From positions 229,340,360-229,404,359 of the forward strand of contig NC_084793.1 in assembly GCF_963169125.1 (NCBI RefSeq): DNA of 64,000 nucleotides, written 5' to 3'. The notes under the pieces were generated by a model. The model searched no databases. It saw only the letters and a program-made list of their open reading frames with translations, and was not told the DNA's origin. This document shows, piece after piece, positions 21,869 through 35,369 of this stretch (position 1 is its first letter; each line of letters starts with the position of its first letter). The position numbers were made by a program, and so were the translations under genes. The DNA comes from Humulus lupulus (lineage: Eukaryota > Streptophyta > Magnoliopsida > Rosales > Cannabaceae).

Positions 21869-24058
21869 TGTAACACCCTAGATAGCCAAGACCGTTACAC
21901 TGTGTGTTTATAAAGTGCCAGACTTGCTAATCAAGTCATTTAAATAAAATCGTGTCATTGAAACTATAAAGGAACTAGGGTTAAAAGCGTTTTGGTCTCA
22001 AAAGCCACATTTTCATTAAAAAGTATCATCTGTTACATGGGATCCCAAAAATATTAAGTTCAAAGACCATTTACAAAAGACACAAGGTTTATGTACAACA
22101 ACTGGCCATACTAAGGCAAAACAAGTAGTTAGGTGATCCCTGTCCTGGTCCACTCCTCGACCGTGGCAGTCGAACCGCTGGCTATGTACATTCCACCTCG
22201 GAGCTCTCCACCTCAGGCTTGGTCCAGCTTGCCCTTGCCTTTACCTGCACCACGTAGCACCCGTGAGCCAAGGCCCAGCAAGAAAACACAACAAAAACAG
22301 AGCATAAACAATTAGCAGACAAGTCAATATCTCACATTGCATCACATAAACTCAAACATATCATCAGTCAGTATAATCAAGTATTCCACATACTAAGCAT
22401 ATCAGTTCATAACATACACAGTTTACAAATGATAACTAGGGCTAGCGCCCTCAGGCTGCTCCCTCCGTTATCTCGTGGTTCTTGGCTACCAGTGGCCAAT
22501 TCGCGCCCTGTGCGCTAAAAACCATGTACGGCACCCTTAGACCGCTTTTACATGTCCCATGGCGTAATACCAACATTGACACGATGCAACTCTCGGGAGC
22601 ACTTAGTCCCATCACAATCATACAACCGGGTGCAGTTTTCTTACCTTTCAATTCACTAGTTTCCGATGCCACGAAGCCGCGAGCATGGTCCTCTACCCCG
22701 AGCCTCTCCAAAGACCTAATCACAACACAAATGAAACATCCTTTGTCACTAATCAATCCAAAACTACTTCCCGGAACCAATCCCACACTCTCGGAATTCC
22801 CCAAATCCCTAAAACAATGCACCGAAGGCATCCCCCGAACCCCCGGAGCAAAGGCTCAAAATTGCAAAATCTCATGTCCTGAAATTGGCCTAGCACTGCG
22901 GCGCTGCCCTATAGGGCCGCGGCGCCCAGCAAGTCAGAGAGCTTGCTCTGCCCAGAAACAGCCTCGCGCCGCGACGCCCAAGAACAGGGCCGCGACGCTC
23001 CTTCGCGAACCTAGAATTCTGGGTTTTCCCTTGCGTTTTTCCCGAACCCAAACCATTCCAAATCATTCCAAACTCATACCCAAGCCCTAAAACCAACTCA
23101 AAACCCCTAACAGACCACACAACAACCTAAAAACATCATACCCTAGCTCAATTACACAATAATTCCCAAAATTCACTCTTGAGTTCCATGCTTTAGTAAC
23201 TTAAACCATAAAGTTAAAAGCTTAAACCTAAACCCAAACCACACTTCAAATTCCCTAATTTATAACAGAATAAGCTTTACAATTACACAGAATCCTTACC
23301 TTGAGTGAAGAGTCCAACCTCTAGCTTCCTTGCTTCCAGCTCCAAGTCAAGCTTTATAACCCCACAAGCTGAATTTCCACAAACAGCCATAACTATCCTT
23401 GAATTCCCACATTCAATCTCTAAAAATCCAAACTTGAATTCAACAAAGCAAAGTTCTAATCCTTACCTCTGAATAACCTTGGCCTAAGCTTGGTTTTGAT
23501 TACTTCAAACCCCTTGATTCTCCTTCCACAACTCAAATTCAGCTTCCTTCTTCTACTTTTCTTTTGCTTTATTTCTAGGTCTCCAAAATTCAGCATAAAC
23601 CAATTTCCCAAAGTGTTATACGTTATTATATTTTCCTTCAGTTGAAACTCACCTAAACCACTGCCAAAAGACCACCTTATCCCTCCACTAATACCCCTTC
23701 CTAACTAAACCTCAAGGGCACACTTGTCCTTTTACTAACATTGCAATTCTACCACTTCTCCAACAAAACCTGTTACTCTCTATGGTTACTAACAGTTACA
23801 CAAGTTACCAAATCACCAGTTACCATTATCTAGCTTTCTAGGACCGTCTCGGCACGTGCATCACATTGATATCACCACACCCACGTGGTACAAATCACAT
23901 AGCATAATTATCACGTAACATAGTACACATAGTCATATAACATGCTTAAAATCATAATCATGCATCTTAATCATTAAAACCACACATAATTCCCATTATG
24001 CCCTCCGAGCACACTAATCAAGGCCCTTAAGCCTAATTAGTGAATTTGGGTCATTACA
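21869..24058 (-). mobile_element. Element V: solo chromovirus LTR
   Basis: 2190 bp, inverted relative to its host, with perfect target duplication TGTAC (21864-21868, 24059-24063). On the minus strand it starts TGTAATGACCCAAATTCAC and ends GGTGTTACA, so it belongs to the same LTR superfamily as elements IV and X. No internal region remains, which is typical of recombination between two LTRs. A GC-rich patch at 22895-23000 has GCCGCGGCGCC-like motifs. Confidence 0.9.
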
Positions 24059-24063
24059 TGTAC

Positions 24064-24979
24064 AGCCAATAGAGGTTGGGAACAGATGGGAGCCGTTGTA
24101 TGAGCGGTTCAGGAAACAGCATCCCCCAATCTTTGAGGGAGGACTTGACCCACTAAAGGCCGAACAGTGGATGACTATGATTACTACTATTCTGGATTTT
24201 ATGAGGATAGAGAGACATGACAGAGTGGCCTGTGCCACATATATGCTGAGAGAGGATGCCCGTATCTGGTGGGAAGTGGCATCACAGATCAAGATGTTAC
24301 TACACTGAGTTGGGAAGGATTCAAGGATCTATTCAGTCAGAAATACTATAATGTTTCCATCAGGGTAGCGAAGGTAAATGAGTTTGTGGGGCTGGTTCAG
24401 GGCAGTATGACAGTTATAGAATATGCCCTGAAGTTTGACAGACTTGCGAAGTTCGCACCAGATCTTGTGCCTACTGATGCAGCTAGGCAGGACAGATTTA
24501 TCAGAGGGCTTAATGCTATGATAGCCCGAGAATCGAGGATTACAATAGTTCCTGGGGGGACAACTTATGCCCAGGTTGTTGAGAAGACTCTTATTGCTGA
24601 GGAAGCGGAGAATAAGATATCGAAGGAGAGTGCAACAAGGCGGGAGGGCCGCAGGGTGGTGCCTCCATATTCTGGTTTTGGTAGGGGTGGAGGCCCCAGT
24701 GATCTGAAAAGGAAGACCCCTAATGCTTCGATCGCTCCTGGTCTTGATAGGAGAGGTCAGGGTACTCAAGGTGGCCGTCTGGGAGGTGGTGATTCATGGA
24801 GGAGCTATCCTGAGTGCACGAGGTGCAGAAGACGCCATCTGGGCGCATGTCCGGCTAAGACCTGTTATGTGTGCGAGGTGGTGGGACACCTCAAGAAGGA
24901 TTGCTCAGCAGTGAAGAAAGGAGATGCAGGGAAGGTGGACAGCTTGACTCCAGCTCGAGTGTTCACCCTGACACAGGTG
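24064..24979 (+). pseudogene. gag: Gag of element IV (capsid and zinc knuckle)
   Basis: Resumes gag after solo LTR V. The capsid motif YERFRKQHPPIFEGG opens it, and a one-base frameshift at about 24290 moves the frame to the one used by pol. Capsid-type motifs (WWEVASQ, LFSQKYYN, FDRLAKFAPDLVP) and the zinc knuckle CYVCEVVGHLKKDC follow. Gag packages the RNA into virus-like particles in the cytoplasm. Confidence 0.88.
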
Positions 24980-25426
24980 GAGGCCGAGGCTAGTCCCTTG
25001 GTAGTGACAGGTCAGCTTTCTAGTGCTGGCTCTCCTTTTATTGTATTGATTGACTCTGGTGCTACACATTCATTTGTTTCTAGTAAGGTAATTGATAGAC
25101 TGTGTAGACCTAGTGAGTATTATACTTCGGGGTTTAGGACTATTTTGCCTACATGAGAACTGGTAGTTTCTAGGAGGTGGATTAGAGTACTGCCAGTCAT
25201 GGTTGATGGTAGGGAATTGTCAGTATACTTGATTAAGTTGAGTATGGAGGACTTTGATATAATTTTAGGCATGGATTGGCTGGTTAGATATGGAGCTACT
25301 ATTGACTGCAAGAAGAAGAAGGTGACCTTTGAGCCGGAGGGCGAGGATCCCTTTGTTTTTGTGGGAGCGGTGCATGGACCCCGCGTACCCAGGATTTCAG
25401 CGCTGAGAGCTAGGGACCTATTATAG
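24980..25426 (+). pseudogene. pol: Aspartic protease of element IV
   Basis: Retropepsin-like domain with active-site motif VLIDSGATHSFVS and a second conserved part ILGMDWLVRYGATID. Stops TGA at 25154 and TAG at 25424 interrupt it. It would cleave the polyprotein. Confidence 0.88.
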
Positions 25427-26860
25427 GGAGGGTGTATAGGTTTGCTAGCTAGTGTGGTAGATACCACTAAGGTTTTGCCAACAAGACCGGAGGAGACCAA
25501 ATTGGTTTGCGAGTTCTTGGATGTGTTTCCTGAGGACTTACCTGGATTGCCACCGCGTAGGGAGATTTAGTTTGTTATTGAGTTGGCGCTAGGAACAGAG
25601 CTGGTGTTGAGGTCTCCATATAGAATGGCACCGGCAGAACTGAAGGAATTGAAGATACAGTTATAGGAGCTTCTGGATTTTGGGTTCATCAGACCTAGCT
25701 ACTCGCCATGGGGTGCTCCAGTTTTGTTCGTGAAGAAGAAGGATGGGACTATGAGAATGTGTATAGACTACAGGGAATTGGACAAGTTAACTATCAAGAA
25801 TAAGTATCCCCTACCAAGGATTGACGACTTGTTCGATCAACTGCAGGGTAAGACGGTGTTCTTGAAGATTGATCTTCGATCTGGTTATCACCAGCTGAGG
25901 ATCAAGGACGAGGACATACCAAAGACGGCCTTCCGAATAAGGTATAGGCATTATGAGTTTCTGGTCATGTCGTTTGGTTTGACCAATGCCCCAACAGCCT
26001 TTATGGATCTAATGAACAGGGTGTTCAAGGACTTTCTGGATCAGTTCAATATTGTCTTCATCGACGACATCTTAGTGTACTTCAGTTCAGAGGTAGAGCA
26101 CGAGTTTCATCTTCGATATATTTTGCAGAGATTGAGGGAGCATCAGTTGTACGCCAAGTTTAAGAAATGTGAATTTTGGCTACCAGAAGTGATATTCCTT
26201 GGACATATTGTTGGTGCAGATGGGATTAAGGTGGATCCATCTAAGGTGGAGGCAGTTAGGGATTGGCCGAGGCCAAGGAATGCCTCGGAGGTGTGGAGTT
26301 TTCTTGGTCTAGCGGGTTACTACAGATGGTTTATGGAAGGCTTCTCGAAGTTAGCGGCACTGATGACAGAATTGACACGAAAGAATTTGAAGTTTATCTA
26401 GTCAGACAAGTGTGTGAACAGTTTCCAAGAATTGAAGCGACGACTTATTACCGCGCCTGTGTTGAGTCTTCCTTCGGGGGAAGGGAAGTTTGTTGTCTAC
26501 TGCGATGCATCGAGGTTGGGTTTAGGCTGTGTGTTGATGCAGAATGAGAAAGTCATTGCTTATGCATCACGACAGTTGAAGGAGTATGAGCAGCGATATC
26601 CTACCCATGATTTGGAGTTAGCAGCAGTGGTATTTACATTGAAAGTTTGGTGGCATTACCTATATGGGGAAAAGTGTGAGATATACACCGATCATAAGAG
26701 TTTAATGTACTTTTTCACACAGAAGGACCTAAACATGAGACAGAGACATTGGCTAGAGTTAGTAAAGGACTATGATTGTGATATTCTTTACCACCTAGGG
26801 AAAGCCAATGTAGTTGCGGATGCGTTAAGCCGGAGAGGCCCAGGTCAGTTATATAGTTCC
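25427..26860 (+). pseudogene. pol: Reverse transcriptase and RNase H of element IV
   Basis: RT motifs [37 protein letters not shown] and the catalytic FIDDILVY are present. They are followed by RNase H with [26 protein letters not shown] and VADALSRR. In-frame TAG codons at 25568, 25664 and 26399 break it. There is only one RNase H, unlike in the Tat elements. Confidence 0.92.
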
Positions 26861-28381
26861 ACCCAGATCTCGAGAGAGTTAGCTGATGAGATGGTTAGAG
26901 CAGGGATAGAATTGGTGGTGGGCCGATTAACCAATATTACTCTACAGTCGACCCTGCTAGAGCGGATTAAAAAAGGTCAATTGGTAGACGCTCAGTTGCA
27001 GGAGGTTAGAAGGAATGTCTTAGTGGGAGTAGCTAAGGACTATTCTATTTCTGAGGTTGGCTTGCTTCGGTATCAGGGATGGATTTGTGTTCCAGCTGAT
27101 GAGGGGATCAGACGAGAGATATTGGATGAGTCACATACAATGCCGTACTCACTTCATCTAGGTACCACGAAGATGTACCAGGATCTACGGACGTTATATT
27201 GGTGGCCCGGGATGAAGAAGGATGTAGTGGAATACGTGGCCAGATGTTTAACCTGTCAGCAGGTGAAGGCTGAGCATCAGCGACTGGCAGGGTTGCTTCA
27301 GCCTTTGGCTATTCCTGAGTGGAAATGGGAGGATATTACGATGGATTTTGTGGGAGGTTTACCCAGAACAGTAGGGCTTTATGACTTGGTGTGAGTGATA
27401 GTGGACAGATACACCAAGTCAGCCCATTTTCTTCCAGTGAGGTCGACATATACTGTGGATCAGTATGTAGAGTTATATGTGAGGGAGATCGTACGTCTCC
27501 ATGAGGTTCCTAAGTCTATAGTGTCAGACCGGGATCCTATCTTTACCTCCAAGTTTTGGGATAGTTTGCAGAAGGCTATGGGAACTCAGTTGAAGTTCAG
27601 CACAGCCTTCCATCCTTAGACTGATGGACAGTCTGAGAGGACGATTCAGGTATTGGAGGATATGCTCAGAGCATGTGTGATTGACTTTGAGGGATCTTGG
27701 AGTAAGTATCTTCCATTGATTGAGTTTTCATACAACAATAGTTACCAATCAACGATTGGAGTGGCTCCCTACGAGATGTTATATGGGAGGAAATGTAGAT
27801 CACCCATTCATTGGGATGAAATGGGTGAGAGGAAGTATTTGGGGCCGGATATGGTTCATAAGACAAATGAAGCTATTGAGAAGATCCGAGCTAGGATGCT
27901 CACCTCTAAGAGTAGACAGAAGAGCTACGTTGATCCCAAGCGTAGGGACGTGGAGTTCCAGGTTGGGGACCACGTGTTTCTCCGAGTTTCACCACTACGA
28001 GGGGTGAGGAGATTTGGAAAGAAGGGCAAGCTAAGCCCTAGGTTTATTGGACCTTTTGAGATCCTGGAAAGGATCGGTCAGGTGGCTTACATGTTAGCCT
28101 TGCCACCATCATTGTCAGGAGTCCATGACGTATTCCATGTTTCTATGCTCCGGAAGTACGTCTCAGATACGACACATGTATTGAGGTATGAAGACTTGGA
28201 ATTGCAGACAGATTTAGCTTATGAGGAGCAACCAGTTCAGATTTTGGATCAGAAGGATAATGTACTACAGAATAAGACGATTCCTCTAGTTAAAGTATTG
28301 TGGAGAAATAGTAGGGTCAAAGAAGCGACCTGGGAGCTTGAGTCAGCGATGCGGGATCAATATCCCGAATTATTCAGGTAA
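26861..28381 (+). pseudogene. pol: Integrase and chromodomain of element IV
   Basis: Integrase zinc region ([13 protein letters not shown] to CLTCQQVK) and D,D,E core with DRYTKSAHF, SDRDPIFTS and TDGQSERTIQ, GPF-type C-terminus (FIGPFEILERIG), then a chromodomain-like end (YEEQPVQILD, VKVLWRN, EATWELES) that targets insertion to methylated chromatin. In-frame stops TGA at 27392 and TAG at 27617; the natural stop is TAA at 28379. Confidence 0.9.
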
Positions 28382-28403
28382 ATTTTGAGGACGAAATTCT
28401 CAT

Positions 28404-28417
28404 TAGGTGGGGATAGT
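28404..28417 (+). promoter_or_regulatory. Polypurine tract of element IV
   Basis: AGGTGGGGATAGT directly before the 3' LTR start at 28418, typical of chromoviruses. Confidence 0.8.
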
Positions 28418-31400
28418 TGTAATGACCCAAAATTACTAATAGGGCTTAAGGGCCTTGATTAGTGTGCCAGGAGGGCATAAATGGATTATATGTGATTTGA
28501 ATGATTAAAAGCATGTTTATATGACTATTTGGATATCTGTGATCCATGACTATGTGTATTAGTATGCATGTAGGCCCTGATTAGGTTATAAGGGCATATT
28601 CGTAATTTTGGCCCGTTGAGGGCATAAATGTAAATATCTGTGATAAATTGTTGAGACCACGTTATTATGTGGATATATTTGTAGCTTGTGACTTGAGGCG
28701 ATCCTAGTGAGTGGTTTAGCAAAAAAGTCACGGCGGGGATTTATACCCTGCTCGGGTCGAGCCTAGGGGTATTTCTGGGAATTTAGGAAATATATTGGAG
28801 TCTATTTGATATTGAGGAATATAATTGGTGATTAGTTAGGTGTTGGGAAGTAAGCGGTAAATATTAGAGAGACTCGAGGAATTAGTGGGAATTGGGAGTA
28901 ATGACCAAAATGCCCTTAGAATGATTCAATGGTTTAATTATTATTGGGAGGGCAATATGGTCATTTGGTTTATAAGGGATCAGAGTTATTTCTGCCTTTA
29001 AGGCTTAGTGGAATGTTTAGAGTATAGTGGAAGCTGAAAGAAAGGAAGGAAAGAGACAAAAGGAAAAGAAGGAGGAAAGAAAGAAAAATAGAATACCTAG
29101 AGCTAACCCCTTTCTTTCACTCGGTTGGCCATGTTAGATTAGCTTATACATGATCATTATTTATTTTCATGTATATCTAATATTAAATAAATTAATACGA
29201 GATAGCCTAAAACATGTTTCTAAAATTGAATTCAAAGAGAAACAAAGACAAGAATACTTACAGTATACGCAGCGGAATTAAAGAGTCCTTCCTTCAGTTT
29301 CTCTAACTCTCGTATCCTCTCTGTCGCAGAGTATTATTAAGAAACTGAACCGATCTTCTATTTTCTTCACAATCTTCCAATGTATCCTTAGAACCACCTA
29401 GACTAGTGTGGGCAATTCTCAACACATGAGATAGAAATAGAGAGAAGAGGAGAAAATAACAAAGAGGCTTAGAAAAGGACTTGTGTTTAGAGAGAATCTA
29501 AAACTATCAGAAAATCTGACTTGTGACTTATGTTTTTGACTTCTCTCTAAGTACTCCTTTTATAGACTCAATTAGGCAATTTAATTTAATTAAAAAAACA
29601 ATAAAATAACAGCCATTTTGAAGCCTTAGGTCGAAATTATCATGGGCTATAGGCCCGTGAAGTTTCCCATTTGATTATAAGCTTATTGGACTTAAAATCA
29701 AGGCCTGCATTATTTTCTATTGATTTAATTAATTAAATAATTATTTAAATCCTTTATCAAATTAATTATTTATAATTTGAACTTTGATTTAAACTTATTT
29801 ATTAATTTAGATACCAATTCATCTTAATTAATAAATCTGCCATAATTTCTCTTTTCTTCTCAAAATTACACAACTCTGTGAAACTATCCAAAATTGACCT
29901 GGTCAACTTTGATAATTCTAATTGATGATTACATCAATTAATTGAGACTATCTAGATGATTTTATCCAAGGTACAATGGGGACCATGGGCCTATGAAATC
30001 AAGCTCCAATAAGTTATCATAAATGTAGCAAATAAATTTACTAACTTATTAATTCCTCGTGACTCCACTATAGACTCGGAATTGCACTCTTGAATTCATA
30101 GAACGCTCTATAACAAATATAGATACGCTATTAATTATCCATTGTTACAACCATAATTGTCACTCAATCCTCTATAGATGGTCTACAATGAGATAGGATT
30201 AAAATACCGTTTTACCCCTCATTGTATTTTATCCTTAAAACACTTAGTTCCTTGTAAATGATATTTCAGTAAACTAATTTAATTACTGAAATGAGATCTC
30301 TATCATTTAACACCTTGAACCAAACTAAAAGGAAACCATCGTTTCACTTCTTCATCAGAAGCTATAGATGTTCATATCTATGATTAACACTCCCACTCAA
30401 TTATACTACCGAGTTCCCAAGATGTAAGTATGGGTTAGTCCGTAGGGTAAGCTAGTAACAAACAAGTCAAAGAACTCAAATAATACAATCAGTTAGAATA
30501 CTAACCACTCAGAATTGAGATTGAATTGACCTATGGTTAACTTATGATATGACTAGAATAGATAATAACGATATGTTTACTTATCTTATCAACTGTCAAT
30601 ATCGGTCCAGTCCGATGTAACAAATACATCCGATCTTATCTACTTTGCTAATGTTCTGGAAAGAACATAACACTGTAATGTGTAAGTATATCATATCGTA
30701 GATTAGCAAGTCAGTGTAAATCTTGTGCACTGACTAATCTTAGGACTAACTTATTTTGAACATATAATCATATTTATATTCCATTGTGATTACGTCACTA
30801 TAAATAAGATTAGCTATATGCTTGGGATTTAATAGAAGTTTATATTAAACAAATAATCATGAAAATAAAACATGTGAGCAAAGTGATTAACCAAGTCAAA
30901 AAATGATTTCTATTCTTTTATTGATAATAAAATGAGATTACAAAGAATTTGGGTTTTAATTAGGGCATAAAACCCCAACAGGCCATTCCTCTTCATTTCT
31001 TGAGGATCTTCTGGAGCTATAACTCAGGGAGAGCTTGGGCTAAAGCTTGGAGTTATGGACCTTGATTAAGCTTGAGGAATAGCAGAGGTTACTCATCCAA
31101 TTAAGGTAAGTTGTCAAGGTTTTCTTCAGTTTTGGTTTTGGGGTTGAACTGGATTTCTGAACTGGGTTTTGATGGGAATTATAGGGAATCAAGGCTGAGG
31201 TTTTGAGGAGGGAAAGCTAAGGAAGTGTGGAGGATAGCCTAAGGTTGAATTTCCCTATTGAAGGTAAGAAATTCTGAACTTGGTCACTTGAATACTAACG
31301 TTTTTGTTATTTTCTGTTGAGTTTTTGAGTTTCAAGATCAGTCATGGCTTTTTCTTGGTTTGATGATGCATGTGGTTGATTTTTGTATGGTTGGGTCATA

Positions 31401-32679
31401 TGGGGTGAGATATAGATGTTGGTAGGCTTGTTTTGGTGTTTGGTTGAGGTTTGGAAGGATTTTGGAGGGTTTTGGCTCGAGGAAGTTCGAAGAGGAGAAA
31501 TCAGGGTGTTGTCTGGTTGTGACTAGCGCTGTAGCGCTAGCCTTAGGGCGCTACAACGCTAGGCTTGGGTGCTTGGGGCTTTTTTGGCTCTGTTTGTAGC
31601 ACTATAGCGACCTCTTTATGGCGCTGTAACGCTACGCTGTTTCCAGAAGAGGGTTTTTGGGATATTTCTTAAGGTTTTTACCCGGGGGCTCGGGGTTCGA
31701 TTCCACCACCCCATTTGGTGGAATTAGAGCTTCCCGAGGGCTCGGGATTGGTCCCGAGGTTAGGTTTTGGAATTTAAGTTTGGTATGGTTCTAAATTGTG
31801 ACCATGACTAGGTGTACGCTAGGGATCAGAAGGGATCATTCTTGAGGGGCGTCACCATTGATCAAAGCTACCGGAATCCAAAGGTAAGAAAACTGCACCC
31901 GGATATGTGATTATGTTAGGACTAAGAGTTCCCTATATCTGCTATGATGTCATAGATGGTATTATGCCATGGGACATGTGATAAATGGCCTAAGAGTGCT
32001 GGAATCAATATTTGCGCACAGGGCACGGCTCAGCCACTAGTAGCTGAGGACATATTGATATTCACAGAGCTCGGTTTAAGCGGGCCGGAGTCAGGGGGAT
32101 AAATAGAGGGTGCGACCTAAGGGCGTTGACCCTGGTTATCATATGTGAATTGGTTATTAATGTGAAATGATGAACTTGGTATGCTGAATACTTGATTATT
32201 GAGAATATTTGGATTGTTGAGTATATGATTATACTGTTTGAGTTATCTGATTGTGTTGTTTGATGATTATGCTATGTTATTGTGTTTTCTTGCTGGGCCT
32301 TGGCTCACGGGTGCTACGTGGTGCAGGTAAAGGCAAGGACAAAGTGGACCAGTCTTGAGATGGAGAGCTTTGGGGTTGAATGTACATAGTCAGCTGATTT
32401 GCCACCACGGCCGATGAGTGGTACGTTTTGCCCTTAGAGTGGCTAGTAGCTGTACTTTTGTCTTGAAATTTTTGTAAATTGTCTTTTAACATTATTACTT
32501 CTGGGATCCCATGTAAAGGAATATTTGATTATATAAAATATAGCTTTTGTGGCCAAAATCTTTTAACCCTAGTTCAACTACAGTTTCAGTAACACTTTTC
32601 TAACTAAACGACTTGATTAGCAAGTCTTGCACCTTTATAAACACACAATGTAACGGTCTTGGATATCCAAGGCGTTACA
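28418..32679 (+). repeat. 3' LTR of element IV, interrupted by solo LTR VI
   Basis: Starts TGTAATGACCC and ends GGCGTTACA. Without element VI and its duplication it is about 2.4 kb. Compared with the 5' LTR it keeps about 58 bp at 31695-31753 and lacks about 27 bp near 32425. Base differences of about 3% in the first 150 bp suggest an older insertion than II or VIII. Confidence 0.9.
29132..30980. mobile_element. Element VI: solo LTR of the VII family
   Basis: 1849 bp with TGTTAGATTAGC and CCCCAACA ends and target duplication GGCCA (29127-29131 and 30981-30985). It is homologous along its length to the LTR of element VII (36720-38511 plus 50180-50230). No coding capacity is seen. Orientation is not certain because plausible TATA-like sequence (CTATAAATAAG near 30798) and poly(A)-like sequence occur on opposite strands. 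Confidence 0.88.
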
Positions 32680-32684
32680 ACATT

Positions 32685-33658
32685 TGATCTTGTCTTGGGA
32701 TCAATTGGCAAAGGAATTTAAAAAACAATTCAAGGCCATGGTAGGCGTCAGGCCCGAGGCCTCGACCTTGACCAATGTTAGGCAACAGTCGGGAGAGTCA
32801 TTAAAAAGCTACTTGGTGAGGTTTAACATAGAGGTGGTGCGAGCCCGTAATGTTGATGATAGTGGTCATCTTATGGCTGTTCGAGATGGAATATTGCCAA
32901 GAAGTCCTCGTTGGGATGATATGTAGAGAAAATCGATAAGAACAATAACCGAGTTTAACAAAAGGGCTTAGAGATTTGTCAATGTAGAAGAGGCGAGGTC
33001 AGCATTAAAACTTACCCCTCAGCCCATTATAACTACAACAACGTATGTTAACTCAACCTCGACCTCGGCTACCCCATCAACGTCTCGACCCTCAAGAGAT
33101 AACCCTTCAAAAAGAAAGAAAAATGAAGGGAATAACTCAGAGGTGGACGGGGGGAAAAGAAAGAAGGGAGACAAGTATTTATCCATTTATACGGTTTACA
33201 TCGAGCTCACGGAAACTCGGGAGAATATCTTTGTCGTAAATGAGAATCAGGTCCCGTTTAGGCAGCCTGACCCAATGCGAAATCAGAAGTCAAAGAGAGA
33301 CACCAACAAGTACTGCAGGTTCCACAAGGAAGTCGGACATATCACCAATGAATGCAGACAAATAAAAGATGAGATTGAAGGCCTGATCTCGAGAGGATAT
33401 TTTAGACAATACATAAGAAACTGAAATACCACTCAAGCGTTGGCTGGACAGAGGACAACTTCTGCGCAACCTTCCCAACAAAATAACACCTCCTGAGTAA
33501 GGGAGGATGATAGACCTCCCCCAATAGATGGGGAGGATGTGGTAACCAACTCCAAAGGACCACACCTTGCTGGATCGGGCAAAAATGCCCAGAAGAGATA
33601 TGTGAACGAGCTCAAGTCTGGAGACGGTTTTCCCTACAAGCCTGAACCACGAGCTCCA
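32685..33658 (+). pseudogene. gag: Gag of element III, second part
   Basis: Continues gag from 18868 in frame: LSWDQLAKEFKKQF, then a capsid end (LKSYLVRFNIEVVRA), a basic serine-rich linker, and the zinc knuckle CRFHKEVGHITNEC near 33316. Stops TAG at about 32924 and 32969, TGA at 33422 and 33496. A pre-protease segment KGPHLAGSGK leads to 33658, where element VII begins. Confidence 0.82.
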
Positions 33659-35369
33659 TGTTGGGAAAACTTACATGATCTTTATTTATTTTGATGTAGA
33701 TCTAATATTAAACAAGTTAATATGAGACAACCTAGAACATATTTCTAAAATTGAATTCAAAGAGAAATAATGATAAGAATACTTACATTATACGCAACGG
33801 AATGAATGAGTCCTTCTTCAATTTCTCTAACCCTTGTATCCTTTCTGTCGCAGAGTATTACTAACAAACTGAACCGATCTTCAATTATCTTCACAGCCTT
33901 CCAAAGTATCCTTAGAATCACCTAGACTAGAGTGGGCAATTCTCAACACATGAGATAGATACAAAGAGAAGAAAAGAAAAGAACAATAAGGCTTAGAAAA
34001 TGACTTATGTTTAGAGTGAATCTAAAACCTATCAGAAACTTGTGTTTCAACTTGAGTGTTGACTTATGTTTTCAACTCTCTCTTAGCATTCCTTTTATAG
34101 ACTTAATTGGGTCATTTATTTAATTAAAAAATCAATAAAATAATAGTCAATTAACAACCCTAGGTCGAAATTATCATGGGATTTAGGCCCGTGAAATTTC
34201 CCATTTGATTATAAGTCCGTTGGACTTAAAATAAAGGTCTGTATTATTTTCTATTGATTTAATTAATTAAATAATTATTCAAATCCTTTATCAAATTAAT
34301 TATTTATAATTTGAACCTTGATTTAAACTTATTTATTAATTTAGATACCCATTTATCTTAATTAATAAATCTGCCCTAATTTTTCTTTTTTTCTCTAAAT
34401 TACATAACTCTGTGAAACTATCTAAAATTGACCCTGTCAACATTGATAATTCTAATTGATAATTAAATCAATTAATTGAGACTATCTAGATGATTTTATC
34501 CAAGGTATAGTGGGGGCCATGGGCCTATGGAATCAAGCTCCAATAAGTTATCATAAATCTAATAAATAAATTTACTAACTTATTAATTTCTCGTGACTCA
34601 ACTAAAGACTCAAAATTGCACTCTTGTATTCATAGAACACCCTATAAGCAATATAGATATGTTATTAATTATCCATTGTTACAATCATAATTGTCATTCA
34701 ATCCTCTATAGACAGTCTATAATGAGATGAGACTAAAATACCGTTTTACCCCTGATTGTATTTTATCCTTAAAACACTTAGTTCCTTGTAAATGATATTT
34801 CAGTAAACTAACGTTAATTACTGAAATGAGATCTCTATCATTAGCACCTTGAACCAAACTAAAAGGAAACCATCATTTCACTTCTTCATCAGAAGCTATA
34901 GATGTTCATATCTATGATTAACAATCCCACTCAATTATATTATCGAGTTCCCAAGATGTAAGTATGGGCTAGTCCGTAGGGTAAGCTGGTAACAAACAAG
35001 TCAAATAACTCAAATAATACAATCAGTTAGAATACTAACCACTCAGAACTGAGATTGAATTGACCTATGGTCAACTATATGATATAACTGGAATAAATAA
35101 TAACGGTATGTTTACTTATACAATTAAGTCCAACTCAGGTAAATGGGCCTTAACAATTGGGCTTGTATGGACGAGGGCTGGGTCCAGTATGTCGTTCCCA
35201 CTACAAAGACCCCCATACTTCCATACAAGGTCCAAAAGACAGGAATTTAAACCTTTGTTTTATTAATTGTTATAAATTGATTAGGCCCACTATAGTCATG
35301 CAAAGCAAATGGGCCTTCACAAGTGGAACCATCCACAAGAGAGGAATTTAAACTTTACATTTTCTAACA
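33659..35369. mobile_element. Element VII: left LTR (partly divergent)
   Basis: Starts TGTTGGGAAAAC. Through about 35118 it is clearly homologous to the LTR at 36720. The last 250 bp (35119-35369) do not match the other copies, although the copy still ends in CTAACA at 35369. It may be a recombinant or truncated LTR. The left flank CTCCA (33654-33658) is not repeated at the other end of the element. Confidence 0.65.

Larger units (their letters stand above)
18869..32679 (+). mobile_element. Element IV: Tekay-like chromovirus
   Basis: 13.8 kb bounded by TGTAA...TTACA LTRs with target duplication ACATT (18864-18868 and 32680-32684). It has an initiator-Met-type primer-binding site, gag, protease, RT, RNase H, integrase and a C-terminal chromodomain. 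Solo LTR V sits in gag and solo LTR VI in the 3' LTR. Gag-pol keeps one main frame but has eight in-frame stops (TAG or TGA) and one frameshift, so it is inactive. Confidence 0.92.

Noticed and set aside
22482..23090. A 202-codon plus-strand frame in solo LTR V
   Set aside because: It is proline-rich with no domain, lies within an LTR, and is opposite to its transcription direction.
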